In this document: piece after piece, positions 4,943 to 7,117 of the stretch
Position numbering within the stretch: position 1 is the first letter of the stretch
Layout: every line of letters starts with the position of its first letter
NCBI GenBank assembly: GCA_964405975.1
Contig: CAYOPW010000085.1
Coordinates: 1 to 7,117, forward strand
Source: Hyphomicrobium_A sp964405975
GTDB taxonomy: Bacteria > Pseudomonadota > Alphaproteobacteria > Rhizobiales > Hyphomicrobiaceae
Length of the DNA: 7,117 bases
Direction of reading: 5' to 3'
Made by a program: the position numbers and the translations under genes
The notes under the pieces: model-generated
Told to the model about the DNA's origin: nothing
Database searches by the model: none
What the model saw: the letters and a program-made list of their open reading frames with translations, nothing else

Positions 4943-5872
4943 ATGAGAATCCGAATGCCTGCGGAAACAGACACAAACTGCGTGACGGTATTCGGAGGCA
5001 CCGGCTTTCTCGGCCGCGAGATTGTCAAGGCGCTCACTGAGGTTGGATTGGCGACTCGCGTGGCCGCCAGGCACCCCGACAACGTAAATACGCAGCGCGC
5101 GTCCGGGGGGGCCGAAATCCAGGCCGTCTATGCGGACGTGCGCGATGAGAGCTCCGTAGCGCTTGCCATTAATGGATCTGACGCGGTGATCAACTGCGTC
5201 AGCCTTTATGTCGAAAACGGCACGGAGACGTTTGAGGCAATCCACGAACTGGGCGCGCTCAACGTGGCGCATCAATCCGCGGAATTGGGCATCAAACGCC
5301 TCGTTCATATCTCTGGAATTGGCGCAGATCTCAGGTCTAAGTCGAGCTATGTGCATTCGCGGGCCAAGGGTGAACTGCTCGTCAACGATGTTTTTGCCCA
5401 CGCAACGATCCTTCGCCCGAGCGCGATCTTTGGACCGAGCGATAAATTCTTGAACACGTTGGCCGCCATTGCCAAGGTCTCACCCGTGCTGCCACTGTTC
5501 GGCAATGGGAACACGAAGCTCCAGCCGGTTTACGTCGGCGATGTCGCGAAGGCGGCCCTCAAGGTGTTGCAGACTCCCGCGTCGCAGGGAAAAGTTTACG
5601 AGCTTGGTGGCCCGCACACTTATACGTACCGCGCACTCATCGAGCTTCTGTTAGGCTATACGCGACGACGGCGGCTCCTGCTACCGCTACCGTTTGCGAT
5701 TTGGAAGGCTTTAGCTGCGGTTGCCGCGATCCTGCCCGCCCCGCCCATCACGCGGGCGCAAGTGGTGCTGATGGAACGCGATAATGTGGTGGCCAAATCC
5801 GCATTATCGTTTAAGGACCTCGACGTTGTGCCCACGGCTTTGGAAGATATTCTCCCGCAGTGCGCCTTCTGA
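4943..5872 (+). CDS. NDUFA9-like NAD(P)-binding atypical short-chain dehydrogenase
   Basis: This encodes 309 residues from the ATG at 4943; an in-frame ATG at 4955 is an equally good start since neither has a strong ribosome site. The N-terminus is a Rossmann fold with the GGTGFLG dinucleotide loop (18-24) and AARHP (41-45), whose Arg suggests NADP use. Next are DVRD (65-68), INCVSLY (83-89), VHISGIGAD (121-129), a YVHSRAKGE block (136-144), ILRPSAIFGP (156-165) and PVYVGDVAKA (195-204). A hydrophobic, Pro-rich segment near 245-270 may contact the membrane. Where classical enzymes have Tyr-x3-Lys, Y136 is followed by Arg at 140, common in NDUFA9-type proteins that are not clearly catalytic. 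The family includes the complex I accessory subunit NDUFA9; in bacteria the role is mostly unknown. It follows amrB by 79 bp and may be co-transcribed. Confidence 0.88.
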   Translation: MRIRMPAETDTNCVTVFGGTGFLGREIVKALTEVGLATRVAARHPDNVNTQRASGGAEIQAVYADVRDESSVALAINGSDAVINCVSLYVENGTETFEAIHELGALNVAHQSAELGIKRLVHISGIGADLRSKSSYVHSRAKGELLVNDVFAHATILRPSAIFGPSDKFLNTLAAIAKVSPVLPLFGNGNTKLQPVYVGDVAKAALKVLQTPASQGKVYELGGPHTYTYRALIELLLGYTRRRRLLLPLPFAIWKALAAVAAILPAPPITRAQVVLMERDNVVAKSALSFKDLDVVPTALEDILPQCAF

Positions 5873-5890
5873 GGCCTATGAAGCCATTAA

Positions 5891-7030
5891 TTAATCGATT
5901 CCAGAACCCAAGAAGGCCTGAGGCTGTTCATTCTTCAGGAGTTGAACAAGTCCTTCGGCTATGTATTTGTTTCCGTTCGGGGAGAGATGGCAAAAATCAA
6001 TATACATATATTCAGGATGATCCAAGATTTTGGAAAAATCGTGGAGGTTTTTGTGTTTGTGCATTTCACTTCTAATAAGCGGGTAGACGGTTTCAAACTG
6101 CTTCCTCATTAGATCCTTTTTCTTCTTCTTCCTTCGGCGGTCCATCTTCGTATCGCTAAAGAACGACACAGGCTGAAGCACGCCAATAAACTTTCCGCCG
6201 TAGGACTCGACGAGCCGACGCGCTATCTCCCAGTCCTGTATCAGGTTCTGAGCGACCTTTTGAGCCTTGCGCGGATCGGTGTGGCAATCATAGTGGAGCT
6301 TGTAGCCGCCGAGTGCGGGAACCTGCCGTACAACACTCTGTGCGGCCTCCCACAGCGGGCTCAATAAATAGGATAGGCTCATTCCTCCTTTGCCGGCTTT
6401 ACGAAGCTCCAGAGCGGCCGTGAGTTTGGGCTCGCCAAGGTGCGACCAGGGGGTGAGCTCGACGCGACACTTATGGGACACTTCATTGACGCCATCATAG
6501 AATACAACGATGTCCGGGCGGTGCCCGTCCTGCAGAAGCTGAATCAAGAGAACGAGGCCTTGATGGGCGGTAAACGCTATATCGCCGAAATTTTCGGCGG
6601 CCGATCCCGATAACTGGCTAAACTGCGAAGGGATTGTCGAAGCGTCATCGGATCCGACGCCCCACATCGTGGATCCGCCGAAAAAGTAGACTGTAGGCTT
6701 TCCTGGATCGGATCGGCCAATAGTTTGGCGCTGCATGTACGGCCCGGCGACATTGACCGTCGTCCCCGAATAGGGTTTGCGCTGCCATCCGACAAAGCTC
6801 TTATACTTACTCTCCTGCTCCCTGTACTCTTCAAAGTGCTTCTTGGCCCACGCTATGCCATTGTAATTTGGGAGCTCGCTTTCTCGCGAAGCCCGAGCGA
6901 CTCCAATAAGACCGTAATCTTTAAGAGTCTTGCGGGCGCTATTGGCAATACAAAGGATCCAGATGATCGCGTTAAACAAGACGAAGAGGACAAGCGCATT
7001 GATTGCCACCGTCTTTAGGCCGGACTTCAT
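5891..7030 (-). CDS. Membrane-anchored SGNH/GDSL-type hydrolase family protein
   Basis: This encodes a 379-residue protein with one N-terminal membrane segment (about residues 8-29) and the rest predicted periplasmic. SGNH blocks are visible: FFGGST (116-121) with the presumed nucleophile S120, a Gly at 149 in NFGD, DGVNE (179-183) with N182, and DFCHLSPNG (345-353) with the D345/H348 pair. Together these give a full Ser-Gly-Asn-His set, so the protein is probably active, likely as an esterase or acyltransferase-type enzyme on a glycan or lipid; the substrate is unknown. A striking basic run RRRKKKKK lies at 298-305. The ribosome site GAGGAG sits inside the upstream gene, whose TAA directly precedes this ATG, so the two are surely co-transcribed and probably translationally coupled. 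The 3' end of the gene is AT-rich compared with the neighbouring dehydrogenase gene. Confidence 0.83.
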   Translation of the reverse strand: MKSGLKTVAINALVLFVLFNAIIWILCIANSARKTLKDYGLIGVARASRESELPNYNGIAWAKKHFEEYREQESKYKSFVGWQRKPYSGTTVNVAGPYMQRQTIGRSDPGKPTVYFFGGSTMWGVGSDDASTIPSQFSQLSGSAAENFGDIAFTAHQGLVLLIQLLQDGHRPDIVVFYDGVNEVSHKCRVELTPWSHLGEPKLTAALELRKAGKGGMSLSYLLSPLWEAAQSVVRQVPALGGYKLHYDCHTDPRKAQKVAQNLIQDWEIARRLVESYGGKFIGVLQPVSFFSDTKMDRRRKKKKKDLMRKQFETVYPLIRSEMHKHKNLHDFSKILDHPEYMYIDFCHLSPNGNKYIAEGLVQLLKNEQPQAFLGSGID

Positions 7031-7117
7031 TTAGTCCTCCTCAAATTTGTTCCGATAGTCCTCGGCCAACGACCGATCCTGCGCATCCTTTTGAAGAACG
7101 CAATTGCCGATAACGAG
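7031..7117 (-). CDS. C-terminal 28 residues of an upstream gene, possibly a carbamoyltransferase
   Basis: Reading the minus strand in from the right edge gives 28 codons ending in TAA at 7033-7031, directly against the ATG of the SGNH hydrolase gene. The peptide starts LVIGNCVLQKDAQD and ends EDYRNKFEED. This resembles the C-terminal tail of NodU/CmcH-type carbamoyltransferases (a hydrophobic LVIGN strand followed by a KxDQD-like turn and a charged helix). Those enzymes often sit beside SGNH-type membrane proteins in biosynthesis clusters. The identification rests on a short tail and memory only; that an upstream gene ends here is much surer than its family. Confidence 0.5.
   Translation of the reverse strand, partial: LVIGNCVLQKDAQDRSLAEDYRNKFEED

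Noticed and set aside
4940..5401. Minus-strand open frame of 153 codons opposite the NDUFA9-like gene
   Set aside because: It is a long antisense frame in GC-rich coding sequence; the plus-strand product has clear Rossmann motifs and this one has none.
5873..5895. AT-rich palindromic stretch between the convergent genes considered as a terminator
   Set aside because: It has no GC-rich stem and no clear T run after a hairpin, so it is not supported as an intrinsic terminator.

Overview
The window looks like a chromosomal segment of an alphaproteobacterium, most likely of the order Hyphomicrobiales. This rests on the fairly GC-rich coding sequence, the several short secreted proteins rich in Tyr, Pro and Arg behind clean Sec signal peptides, and a NDUFA9-type Rossmann protein of the kind common in that group. 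The order is an inference; no rRNA, tRNA or other marker gene is present.

Left part (1-2177). A coiled-coil protein gene runs off the left edge on the minus strand. It is followed by three small genes for exported low-complexity proteins: an Arg/Trp/Tyr-rich one on the minus strand (862-1152) with a convincing intrinsic terminator, and two on the plus strand (1378-1680 and 1812-2177). None has a known function. A Crp/Fnr-family (FixK-like) palindrome lies upstream of the coiled-coil gene.

Middle part (2288-4863). A DUF3124 protein gene and the radical SAM gene amrS lie in tandem on the minus strand. amrB (Memo family) starts 30 bp away from amrS on the plus strand. AmrS and AmrB are two of the three proteins of the AmmeMemoRadiSam system, whose biochemical role is unknown. 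The third, AmrA (AMMECR1 family), is not in the window. The DUF3124 gene has its own good extended -10 promoter, so it need not depend on amrS transcription.

Right part (4943-7117). A NDUFA9-like atypical short-chain dehydrogenase follows amrB on the plus strand. It converges, 18 bp apart, on a membrane-anchored SGNH/GDSL-type hydrolase on the minus strand. That gene is preceded without any gap (TAA then ATG) by the last 28 codons of another gene, tentatively a carbamoyltransferase. This pair resembles the edge of a glycan or small-molecule modification cluster continuing beyond the right end. The 3' end of the hydrolase gene is locally AT-rich compared with its neighbour.

The most interesting element is the poorly understood AmrS/AmrB pair with its DUF3124 neighbour, followed by the group of secreted low-complexity proteins. 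I found no CRISPR array, insertion sequence, tRNA, rRNA or phage gene.
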